Source: Pseudomonadota bacterium | GTDB lineage: Bacteria > Pseudomonadota > Alphaproteobacteria > Rhodospirillales > 2-02-FULL-58-16 | NCBI GenBank assembly: GCA_022572335.1 | Contig: JACZWD010000006.1 | Coordinates: 1-23,315 of the forward strand | Direction: 5' to 3' | Length of the DNA: 23,315 bases | Shown here: piece by piece, positions 15,223-23,063 of the stretch | Position numbering within the stretch: position 1 is the first letter of the stretch | How the letters are laid out: the number at the start of each line of letters is the position of its first letter | Program-made: the position numbers and the translations under genes | The notes under the pieces: generated by a model | What the model was told of the DNA's origin: nothing | Databases searched by the model: none | What the model saw: the letters and a program-made list of their open reading frames with translations, nothing else

Positions 15223-15831
15223 TTATACCAATTCCATGATCGTGGCGATGAGATCGACGGTCCCGGTCACCAGGATCCGGTAGTTGATGATGAGCCAGAT
15301 GTAGAGCACGGAGCCGATCAGGGTTGTGTACATCGCCACCGACATCCCTTTGATGAGGGTGGAAATCATGGTTGCCACGTTCTCCACCTCCGTGGCGGCG
15401 GCCGGATCGACCCCGGACAGCGCGATGATGAAGCCGATGACGGTTCCGATCAGCCCGAGGAAGACCAGCGCGTTGGCGATATGGCGTACGCCGGCGATGC
15501 GGTCGGTCAATTTGAGCCGCAAAGCGTCCGCCTTGATGGAGCGATTTTCGGGATTGGCCCCCCGGATCTGGCTCAGGTATCTGCCGGCCCGGGACCGGGG
15601 ATCGGGAGTCCCGGCCTTGACGTCGTTCAGTTCCACGCTGTGGCGCCAAATCTTTGCGCCGCAGAGGACGAGCCCGTAGAGAAAGACGAGGAAGATGACC
15701 GCCGACAGCTCCATTAAATATGCGGTGAACACCCCGTCGAGCCATCCCTGGAGATAGGCGGCGACCAATAGGGCGGTCGCCACGGTATTGACCAAGACGA
15801 ACCGCACGAAGAGCAAATATCTGTAAAGCAA
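15223..15831 (-). CDS. MotA/TolQ/ExbB-family ion channel protein
   Basis: This 202-residue inner-membrane protein has four hydrophobic helices (about 8-29, 36-58, 117-138 and 162-185) and a short cytoplasmic loop of about 60 residues. The helix LVFLGLIGTVIGFIIAL matches the ExbB/TolQ core helix with its channel Thr (Thr130). The last helix MSVAMYTTLIGSVLYIW matches the second channel helix, with Thr169/Thr170. No ATG or GTG precedes the TTG at 15831 before a stop, and GAGGGG lies upstream, so the start is TTG. It is the first gene of the operon with the ExbD-like and two-helix proteins. No tonB, tolA, tolB, pal or flagellar gene is nearby, so its role is not simply Ton, Tol or Mot. Confidence 0.85.
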   Translation of the reverse strand: MLYRYLLFVRFVLVNTVATALLVAAYLQGWLDGVFTAYLMELSAVIFLVFLYGLVLCGAKIWRHSVELNDVKAGTPDPRSRAGRYLSQIRGANPENRSIKADALRLKLTDRIAGVRHIANALVFLGLIGTVIGFIIALSGVDPAAATEVENVATMISTLIKGMSVAMYTTLIGSVLYIWLIINYRILVTGTVDLIATIMELV

Positions 15832-16082
15832 CTCGCTGCCCCCCTCTCGCCGCCGCGGGCTGTCGCCTCCCCGTCACCCGCCATTCACAAGACGGTGTCC
15901 AAAACCGCGGCCACGATAGCGAACCACCCTGCTCATTAGAAGCGTGCCGGTTATGTCCACCGCGGCGCGGCGGCCGGGAGGCTTTAAGGCGGGCGTCCGG
16001 TTGCCGTCGTTTTGTGATACTCTGTCACCTGTTCGCGGTCCGCAGTGGGGCCGGAAAACGCCATTCCAGGGAGGACCCCGCC

Positions 16083-18755
16083 ATGCCCGACGCCGACGGC
16101 GCCGAACTCAAAAAAACCGTGCTCCACGACTGGCACGTGGCGGCCGGGGCCAAGATGGTGGACTTCGGCGGCTGGCACATGGCGGTGCAATACCCGTCGG
16201 GCATCATCGAGGAGCACCTCGCGACCCGGCGCCACGCGGGCCTTTTCGACGTCTCCCACATGGGACGGTTCCGCGTCCGCGGCGCCGGCGCCGAGGATTT
16301 CCTGCTCGCCGCGCTGACCAACAACGCCCGCGCCCTCGATCCCGGGCACGCCCAGTACACGTTCATCGCCAACCAGGCCGGCGGCGCCGTCGACGACGCC
16401 TATCTCTACCGCCTGGGCGCGGCCGACTTCCTCCTGGTCGTCAACGCCGCCAACCGGGCGAAGGACTGGCAATGGCTGGAGGGCCTCAAAGACGGCGACG
16501 TGGAGCTCGCCGACGAGAGCGACGCCCTCGCCATGGTCTCGCTCCAGGGGCCGCACGCCTCGCAGCTGCTGGAAGACGTGCTCGAAACCGGCGGCCTTCC
16601 GGAGAACAAGCGCAACCGGCTCGGCACCGCCACCTTCGACGGCCACGACGTCATCATCGCCCGCACCGGCTACACCGGGGAATCGGTCTGCTTCGAGTTG
16701 TTCCCGGGACGCGATGTCGCGGTCCGTTTGTGGCAGGCCCTGATCGACAAGGGGGCCCGGCCGGTGGGCCTGGGGGCCCGGGATTCCCTGAGGCTGGAGG
16801 CGGGACTTCCGCTCTACGGCCACGAGCTGGGCGAGGACCCGGATGGCCGGGAGATCCCGATATTCGCCATCGGGCTGGCCAGGTTCGCCGTGCGCCCGCC
16901 CGACGGCCGGGACTACGTGGGCCGCGCCGAACTGGAGAAACAACGCGGCGAGTTCATCCGCATGGTGCGCGGCGAGCTGGCGACGCCGGTGGACGAAAGG
17001 GTGCTTCCCCGGGTGATCGTGCCCATAGCCGTCTTCGGCGGGCGCAAGCCCTTGCGCGCCGGGCACAAGGTCCGTTTCGACGGCCGCCCGGCGGGCTACG
17101 TGACGTCGGGCACCAGCGTGCCGTTCAGCCATTTCTACGGCCAGGGCATCACCGCCGCGCCGTCCGACGATCACGGCATGCGGCCCATCGGCCTCGCCCT
17201 CGTCCGCTCGGACATCCGCTACCGGGCCGACCGGCCGGTGGTGCTGGAGATCGAGGACGACCGCGGGAAGACCATGGCGGCGGAGCTGGTGGAACGCAAC
17301 CTTTGGCCGGTGGCGCCCTACGGCCGGCCCTACACCGGCTTCCGGGCGCCGCCCGCCCAGGCGCGGGCCGCCGCCTCGGGGCTCGCCGACCGGGCACGCC
17401 GCCTGGCCGGGGAGTCACGGGCCAATACCGGCTGGCGGCGGACGGAATGCATCAATCTCATCCCCTCCGAGCAGCCGACGTCGGCGTTCGTCGACGCCCT
17501 CTCGGCCGCCGATCCCGCGGCCCGCTACAACGAGCACAACCGCATGAAGGCGCTCGGCCCCGATGCCCCGGACGTGCGCTACTACAAGGGCACGTCGTTC
17601 ATCATGGACAAGGAGGAAGAGCTCAAGGCGGCGCTCCGCGCCTTCTTCGGCTGCGCCAACGCCGAGACCCGCGTGATCAGCGGCCAGATGGCCAACGACA
17701 CGGTCTACGACGCGGTCAAGCAGTTCAAGAACCGCCACCGCGCCGGCGAGGCGCCGCAGCTCATCGGGCGCATGCTCGTCCACGACCTCAACAAGGGCGG
17801 GCACCTGAGCGCCCAGCCTCAAGGCGCGCTCAAGAACTACGTGGCGATGGACGAGCGCACCGGCCGCCCGGCCGTGGAGCACTTCCCGCTGCGGCCCGAC
17901 AACCCCCACCGCATCGACGTCGAGGCGGCCAAGGAGCTGATCGTCAGGACCCGGCCGGAGCTCCTGGTCTTCGGCCGCAGCGTCATCATCCACACCGAGC
18001 CGATCGCCGAGATCGCCCGGTTCATCCATCGGGAATTCGGCCGCGACAACCCGGCCCGGCCGATCATCCACTACGACGCCGCCCACGTGCTGGGCCTGCT
18101 CGGCCCCCATTTCCAGGAGCCCTTCGCGGACGGCGCCGATCTGGTCACCGGCTCGACCCACAAGACCTTCTTCGGGCCGCAGCGGGGCGTCGTACTGGGC
18201 AACTTCGAGCCCGGTTCCGCCTTCGAGCCGCTGTGGACCGCCATCGAGTCCCGCGCCTTCCCCGGCCACGTGAGCAACCACCATCTGGGCACCATGCTGG
18301 GGCTCCTCGGCGCCACCTACGAGATGCTGGAGTTCAAGGACGACTACCCCAGGCAGGTGATCGCCAACGCCAAGGCTTTCGCCCGGGCGCTTGCCGACGC
18401 CGGCGTGGCGCTGGAAGGCGACGCGGCCTGCGACTTCACCGAGACCCACCAGGTGCTGATCCGTACGGCGCGGGGCCGGGGCGAGCACGCCGCCGGCCTG
18501 CTCGAGGCCAACAACGTCATCACCAACCCCCAGGCCTACGCCGACGACGCCAGCTTCGCCGCCGCCAGCGGGGTCCGCACCGGCACCCAGGAAATGACCC
18601 GCTACGGCATGAAGGAGGCCGATTTCCGGGAGCTCGCCGGGCTCATCGCCGAGATCATCCGCGACGGCGGCGCCAGGCCGGCGGGCCACTGGAAGGACGC
18701 GGTCAAGGACCTGCGCGGGCGCTTCACCGACATGCAGTACTGCTTCCCGGCCTGA
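16083..18755 (+). CDS. Fused aminomethyltransferase (GcvT-like) - serine hydroxymethyltransferase (SHMT-like) protein
   Basis: This 890-residue protein joins two folate enzymes; ATG 16083 has a GGGAGG site. Residues 1 to about 425 are GcvT-like: GGAVDD (100-105) with the catalytic Asp104, SLQGP (153-157), ARTGYTGE (193-200) and LRLEAGLPLYGHEL (236-249). Residues from about 435 are SHMT-like, with YDAAHVLGLL (664-673, cofactor-contacting Asp665) and TGSTHKTFFGP (689-699), where Lys694 is the expected PLP-binding lysine. The SHMT half is divergent around the folate/substrate region: a RYYKGTSF segment follows an altered NEHNRMKALG stretch. GcvT makes methylene-folate and SHMT uses it to turn glycine into serine, so channelling is plausible. 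No H- or P-protein gene is in the window. Confidence 0.85.
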   Translation: MPDADGAELKKTVLHDWHVAAGAKMVDFGGWHMAVQYPSGIIEEHLATRRHAGLFDVSHMGRFRVRGAGAEDFLLAALTNNARALDPGHAQYTFIANQAGGAVDDAYLYRLGAADFLLVVNAANRAKDWQWLEGLKDGDVELADESDALAMVSLQGPHASQLLEDVLETGGLPENKRNRLGTATFDGHDVIIARTGYTGESVCFELFPGRDVAVRLWQALIDKGARPVGLGARDSLRLEAGLPLYGHELGEDPDGREIPIFAIGLARFAVRPPDGRDYVGRAELEKQRGEFIRMVRGELATPVDERVLPRVIVPIAVFGGRKPLRAGHKVRFDGRPAGYVTSGTSVPFSHFYGQGITAAPSDDHGMRPIGLALVRSDIRYRADRPVVLEIEDDRGKTMAAELVERNLWPVAPYGRPYTGFRAPPAQARAAASGLADRARRLAGESRANTGWRRTECINLIPSEQPTSAFVDALSAADPAARYNEHNRMKALGPDAPDVRYYKGTSFIMDKEEELKAALRAFFGCANAETRVISGQMANDTVYDAVKQFKNRHRAGEAPQLIGRMLVHDLNKGGHLSAQPQGALKNYVAMDERTGRPAVEHFPLRPDNPHRIDVEAAKELIVRTRPELLVFGRSVIIHTEPIAEIARFIHREFGRDNPARPIIHYDAAHVLGLLGPHFQEPFADGADLVTGSTHKTFFGPQRGVVLGNFEPGSAFEPLWTAIESRAFPGHVSNHHLGTMLGLLGATYEMLEFKDDYPRQVIANAKAFARALADAGVALEGDAACDFTETHQVLIRTARGRGEHAAGLLEANNVITNPQAYADDASFAAASGVRTGTQEMTRYGMKEADFRELAGLIAEIIRDGGARPAGHWKDAVKDLRGRFTDMQYCFPA

Positions 18756-19430
18756 CCGCCGCCGTGCACGGAAACGAGGTAACGGCCACCCGCGGCTCGG
18801 CCAGGATGCAATAGCGGGTAGTGCCTCGGTTTGAAATCCTGCCGAACCAACGCCCTGAACGTCCGCTTTTTAGCGGATCATGTCTGCTGTACGTCCAACG
18901 GCAGTTTACCCCCAACGGCAAACATTGGCGCAGTGTCCTCGGCACTTCTGCTCCTGACGCGAAGCGGATCTTTATTGGATGATGTGTTTCAGTAGGTGGG
19001 TACCGAAAACCAGGGATGTCCGTAAGAAGAAGTACGCCACGACGCCGGACGCGGCGATCCCGGTTAAGAATGCAAACAAAAGCTCCGTCAATCGAACAAC
19101 TCAGCTTCTTTAATCCCGAAAGTCGCTTAGGGAGGAAGATGTCCCCGGCAATTTTCGATGATATCTCGGTTTACATAAAATTATTCCTGATTTCGCCATA
19201 AATATATACCAAATAACAAAAGTTGATTCTCTGAATTAGTATTTTATAATTAGTGCACAGGTTCATCCGAACGCGGCGCAATCGACGGTTTTCCGGGCCC
19301 CTATACATGCCGCCGAGCGTTCGTTGGACATTGCCGCTTCCCGGCCGTGCATCGGTCGCCGGATTCGGGGTGCGGTTCGATGGCGCCGGCACGGAAAAAG
19401 TCGGCTGATTCGGGAAGCGTGGGGCCAGGC
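18756..19430. other. Intergenic region with no supportable gene, ending in an AT-rich promoter stretch
   Basis: About 675 bases follow the GcvT-SHMT gene. Short open frames here (for example 19016-19201 on the plus strand) are Arg-rich or low-complexity and match nothing I recognise, and no ribosome site supports them. The stretch 19170-19255 is strikingly AT-rich compared with its surroundings and holds a promoter-like sequence. I saw no tRNA or riboswitch-like structure. Confidence 0.5.
19223..19250 (+). promoter_or_regulatory. Strong sigma-70-like promoter upstream of the receiver stub and the c-di-GMP gene
   Basis: TTGATT (19223-19228) and a perfect TATAAT (19245-19250) are 16 bases apart inside a short AT-rich stretch in otherwise GC-rich DNA. 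It points toward the receiver stub (19431) and the PAS-GGDEF-EAL gene (19611). It is the closest match to a consensus promoter that I found in the window. Confidence 0.6.
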
Positions 19431-19559
19431 ATGGAAAACTACAGCTTCGAGAACATCAGGGTGCTCGTAGGCGACCCCAACCGGGAGGTCCGCGACGGGA
19501 TCCGGGGCGGCCTGGTTCCTTCGCCGAACCCGCCGTCCCCGTGGGTATGTCGCACCTGA
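19431..19559 (+). pseudogene. N-terminal stub of a response-regulator receiver domain
   Basis: The in-frame ATG at 19431 opens MENYSFENIRVLVGDPNREV, which resembles the first strand and phosphate-site loop of CheY-like receivers (RVLVADDNR-type), followed by RDGIRGGL of helix 1. After about 28 residues the similarity ends, and a Pro-rich run leads to a stop at 19559. The phospho-acceptor Asp, the Thr and the Lys are all absent. It cannot be a working receiver and is best read as a remnant, though a small expressed leader peptide cannot be excluded. It lies 51 bases before the PAS-GGDEF-EAL gene, a natural partner for a response regulator. Confidence 0.5.
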
Positions 19560-19610
19560 TGGGCCCATGCGGGAAATTTTGGCTCCAACCGTGCGTAGAA
19601 CGGTAGGCTA

Positions 19611-22600
19611 ATGTTTAGGCTTCTTCGCTATTTTTCCATCACCAGCGCAGTCGCCATCCTCTCGGTTATCGTCGTTCTGGTGGTGCTTTACCGGCACAAC
19701 GCGGTGAGCGACTTGGTCGAAATGGCGGAGGCTCAGAACGTGGTGCTGGCGCGCTCGTTCGCCAACACCATCTGGCCGCGTTACTCTTCCTATGTCACTT
19801 CGGTCTCGGGGCTCGATGGGGACGCCTTGCGGGCGCGACCGGAAACGCGGCAAATCCACGACGCCCTGAAGACGCTCAGCGCCGGACTGCCGGTGCTCAA
19901 GGTCAAAATCTATAACCTCGACGGGCTCACCGTGTTCTCCTCGGAGGCAAGCCAGATCGGGGTCGACAAGAGCAACAATCCCGGTTTTCTCGCCGCCGCG
20001 CGCGATGGAAAACCGGCAAGCAAGCTGGTCCACAAGGGCAAATTCAGCGCCTTCTCCGGCGAGGTCGTGAACCGGGAACTCGTCGAAAGCTACCTGCCGA
20101 TCCGCCGCAGCGACGGTCCCGTGGAAGGGGTTTTCGAGCTTTATTCGGACGTCACGCCCTTAATCGACAGGATCCAGCGTTCCATGGGCGAACTCGTGGT
20201 TGGCCTTTTTCTGGTCTTCGGGCTGCTGTACGCGGTGTTGTTCCTGGTCGTCCGCCACGCCGACCTCATCCTCAAGCGGCAATACATCGACGTTCTCCAG
20301 GGCGAGAAAGGGATCGCCGCCAAGAACGCCGCGCTTGAGCGTGAAATCGCCGACCGCAAACAGGCCGAGGAGGCGCTGCGCGAAAGCGAGGAGCGATATC
20401 GCGCGATCTTCGATGCGGCGTTTGACTGCATCATCACCATGGATCGGGACGGAAACGCCGTCGAGTTCAATTCCCCCGCTGAATCGTGTTTCGGCTACAA
20501 AGCGGAGGATGTCGCCGGCAAGCCAATGGTCGACCTAATCATACCCGAACGAATGCGGGAGGCGCATCGGCGCGAATTGGAACGCTTTCTCGAAAGCGGT
20601 GAAGGGCCCGTACTGGGGAAAAGAATCGAAATCGAGGCCATGCGGGCGGACGGGTCCGAGTTTCTCGTCGAACTGGCGATTGAAGTTGTGAGCCGAAGTG
20701 AAGGGCCGTTTTTCGTCGCACACCTGCGCGACATCACCGAGAGCAAGCAGGCCGAAGAGGCGCTGCGCGAGAGTGAGGAGCGGTTCAGGGCCGTCGTCGA
20801 CCACTCGCCAGGGGCAATTGTTATCAAAGACATGGAGGGGCGTAATCTTATCGCCAACAAACTGTTCTGTACTTGGTATGGAACCACCAGTGAAAAGATT
20901 ATCGGGAAATCGGTCTATGATTTCCTGGCGAAGGAAACTGCGGATCGAATTACCGCCCAAGAACAGATGGTCATGGAAACGGGAACCGTCATCGAGGAAG
21001 AGCGACAAGTGACCTACCCGGACGGCGTCACCCGGTCCGTCTTTACGCAGAAGTTTCCCATCTTCGGCCCGGATGGCGATTGTCTAGCCGTCGGCACGGT
21101 CATAAACGACATCACCGAGCGCAAGCAGGCCGAAGAGGCGCTGCGCGAGAGTGAGGAGCGCTTCCGCACCCTGATCGACGGCTCCAGCCAGGGCATCCTG
21201 GTGCACCGGAACCTGCGCACCCTTTATGTAAACCAAAGTTTGATCGAGATGTTCGGCTACGACAGTGCCGATGAGATCCTTGCCCTCGAGTCAAGGGAGG
21301 TCATGACCGCTCCGGAGGAACGGGCCCGCCTGCTGGGGTATCACAAGGCCCGGCTGCGCGGCGAGACCGCGCCGGTGGATTACGAATACAAGGGACTGCG
21401 AAAAGACGGTGCGAAAATTTGGCTGGAAAACCGTTCTTTCCGGATCGAGTGGGAGGGGGGTCCGGCCATATGCACCACCCTGTTCGACATCACCAAGCGC
21501 AAACGGGCCGAGGCCCATATCAAGCACCTGGCGCTGCACGACAGCCTGACCGATCTGCCCAACCGCTCCCTGTTCCACGACCGGCTGCAGAGCGCGGTCG
21601 CCCAGTCGGAACGCACCGGCAAAATGCTGGCCCTTCTGTTCATTGACCTGGATGACTTCAAGGATGTCAACGACACCCTCGGGCACGCCGCCGGCGATGA
21701 GCTGCTTAAGGCCGTGGCCGAGCGCCTCAAGTCCTATCTGCGCAAGAGCGACACCGTGGGACGGTATAACACCACCCTGGCCCGCCTCGGCGGTGACGAG
21801 TTCACGATCCTTCTGACGAATCTCTCCGACCCCGTGGGCGCCGCGACGGTAGCGGATCGCATCATCGAAGACCTGTCGCGACCGTTCTCGGTCGGCGCCA
21901 ACGTGATCCACACCGGCGCCTGCATCGGGATCGCCGTCTACCCGAGTCGCGGCGGCTCCCCGGAGGAACTGTTGAAGATGGCGGACCTGGCGCTCTACCG
22001 GTCCAAGGCCGAGGGGCGGAACAGGTACCATTTCTACAACGAGCAGATGGAGAGCGAGATTCGGGCCCGCAAGGACCTGGAGCGGGATCTGGGTGCGGCC
22101 TTGGCCGAAGGCCAGTTGTCGCTGGTCTATCAACCCCAGATGGACATCAAGAGCGGCGCCATGGTCGGCGTGGAAGCCCTGCTGCGCTGGAACCACCCCG
22201 ATCGCGGTTTGATCCCGCCCGTCGAATTCATCCCCATCGCCGAGGCCATCGGCCTGATCGTTCCCATCGGGGAATGGGTGCTGCGCCAGGCCTGCGCGCA
22301 GAACAAGGCCTGGCAAGAGGCCGGGCTGCCGGCCTTTGCGGTGGCGGTCAACCTTTCGGCCGTGCAGTTCCGCCAGGCGGACCTGGTGGCGACCGTGCAC
22401 GACGCCCTGCAGCAGGCCGGCCTCGATGCCGCCTATTTGCACATAGAGATCACGGAAACCGTTTTCATGCAGGATGGGGCGCGCGAGGTCCTGCTCGACT
22501 TCCGCCGCAGCGGCATCGACATCTCGCTCGACGACTTCGGGACCGGGTATTCGTCCTTGAGCTACCTGACCCGGTTCCCCGTCGACAAGATCAAGCTGGA

Positions 22601-22859
22601 CCGCAGCTTCGTCCGCGACATCGCGCACGACACCAGCAACGCCGCCATCATCAAGGCGGTGGTCGACCTCGGGCACAGCCTCGGCATGCGGGTCAACGTC
22701 GAAGGCGTGGAGACCGGGGACGTGCTGAGTATCCTCACATCCTACGGCGTCGACGAGATCCAGGGATACTATTACAGCCACCCGCTCCCCGCCGACGGCG
22801 TTGCCGAATTCCTGACCGAAATCGCCGCGCCGTCCAACCGCGTGGCAACCCCGGCTTAG
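19611..22859 (+). CDS. Membrane-bound PAS-PAS-PAS-GGDEF-EAL cyclic-di-GMP signalling protein
   Basis: This 1082-residue protein should sense a periplasmic or cytoplasmic cue and adjust c-di-GMP. Order: TM helix (about 8-27), periplasmic sensor region (30-193), TM helix (196-215), then three PAS units (about 260-375, 390-500 and 517-628), each preceded by the same KQAEEALRESEER coiled-coil linker, GGDEF (about 640-800) and EAL (about 820-1070). The cyclase motif GGDEF (727-731) is intact, and so are the phosphodiesterase EAL (855-857), NLS (914-916) and DDFGTGYSSL (974-983). Both activities are possible. The inhibitory-site region reads RKSD (711-714), then seven extra residues before ARLGGDEF. 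The ribosome site is weak. The N-terminal sensor looks like Rhodospirillaceae homologues. Confidence 0.93.
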   Translation: MFRLLRYFSITSAVAILSVIVVLVVLYRHNAVSDLVEMAEAQNVVLARSFANTIWPRYSSYVTSVSGLDGDALRARPETRQIHDALKTLSAGLPVLKVKIYNLDGLTVFSSEASQIGVDKSNNPGFLAAARDGKPASKLVHKGKFSAFSGEVVNRELVESYLPIRRSDGPVEGVFELYSDVTPLIDRIQRSMGELVVGLFLVFGLLYAVLFLVVRHADLILKRQYIDVLQGEKGIAAKNAALEREIADRKQAEEALRESEERYRAIFDAAFDCIITMDRDGNAVEFNSPAESCFGYKAEDVAGKPMVDLIIPERMREAHRRELERFLESGEGPVLGKRIEIEAMRADGSEFLVELAIEVVSRSEGPFFVAHLRDITESKQAEEALRESEERFRAVVDHSPGAIVIKDMEGRNLIANKLFCTWYGTTSEKIIGKSVYDFLAKETADRITAQEQMVMETGTVIEEERQVTYPDGVTRSVFTQKFPIFGPDGDCLAVGTVINDITERKQAEEALRESEERFRTLIDGSSQGILVHRNLRTLYVNQSLIEMFGYDSADEILALESREVMTAPEERARLLGYHKARLRGETAPVDYEYKGLRKDGAKIWLENRSFRIEWEGGPAICTTLFDITKRKRAEAHIKHLALHDSLTDLPNRSLFHDRLQSAVAQSERTGKMLALLFIDLDDFKDVNDTLGHAAGDELLKAVAERLKSYLRKSDTVGRYNTTLARLGGDEFTILLTNLSDPVGAATVADRIIEDLSRPFSVGANVIHTGACIGIAVYPSRGGSPEELLKMADLALYRSKAEGRNRYHFYNEQMESEIRARKDLERDLGAALAEGQLSLVYQPQMDIKSGAMVGVEALLRWNHPDRGLIPPVEFIPIAEAIGLIVPIGEWVLRQACAQNKAWQEAGLPAFAVAVNLSAVQFRQADLVATVHDALQQAGLDAAYLHIEITETVFMQDGAREVLLDFRRSGIDISLDDFGTGYSSLSYLTRFPVDKIKLDRSFVRDIAHDTSNAAIIKAVVDLGHSLGMRVNVEGVETGDVLSILTSYGVDEIQGYYYSHPLPADGVAEFLTEIAAPSNRVATPA
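20358..21161 (+). repeat. Three near-identical linker repeats inside the PAS array
   Basis: The codons for KQAEEALRESEER recur at 20358-20396, 20745-20783 and 21123-21161. Copies two and three match over 57 bases (20730-20786 and 21108-21164) with only a few differences, far more alike than the PAS domains between them. The spacing (about 380 bases) equals one PAS unit, so recombination could add or delete a whole PAS domain in frame. Confidence 0.85.
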
Positions 22860-22931
22860 TACCCCCTATCAATAAAGGATGCCACGTGTGACGGCCATGG
22901 CCGCCCGAAGGGTCGCTTTTCGCGCCTTTTG

Positions 22932-22994
22932 GGGGCGTCCCGCTTGACGCCCCATCCTCCGCAACTGCGGCGCTGCCGCTGCCGCGGAGGATGG
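22932..22994. other. Two abutting hairpins downstream of the c-di-GMP gene
   Basis: GGGGCGTC (22932-22939) pairs with GACGCCCC (22946-22953) over a 6-base loop. CCATCCTCCGC (22952-22962) pairs with GCGGAGGATGG (22984-22994) over a 21-base, partly self-complementary loop. The two stems share bases 22952-22953, so they compete slightly. Neither has a following T-run, so intrinsic termination is not certain. They lie 72 bases or more after the stop of the upstream gene and may belong to the repeat cluster at the end of the window. The rest of 22860-23063 shows no gene. Confidence 0.6.
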
Positions 22995-23063
22995 AAGTCC
23001 GGCATCGCCGGCGCGCCGCTTGCTGCCGGGGAAACGGGAAAAACGATCGTATCGGTGCAATTT

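Noticed and set aside
17415..18689. Long minus-strand open frame (424 codons) opposite the SHMT half
   Set aside because: It is an antisense shadow in GC-rich DNA; the plus strand carries intact SHMT motifs.
19016..19201. 61-codon open frame in the spacer before the c-di-GMP gene
   Set aside because: It is Arg-rich and low in complexity at the start, lacks a ribosome site, and runs into the AT-rich promoter stretch.
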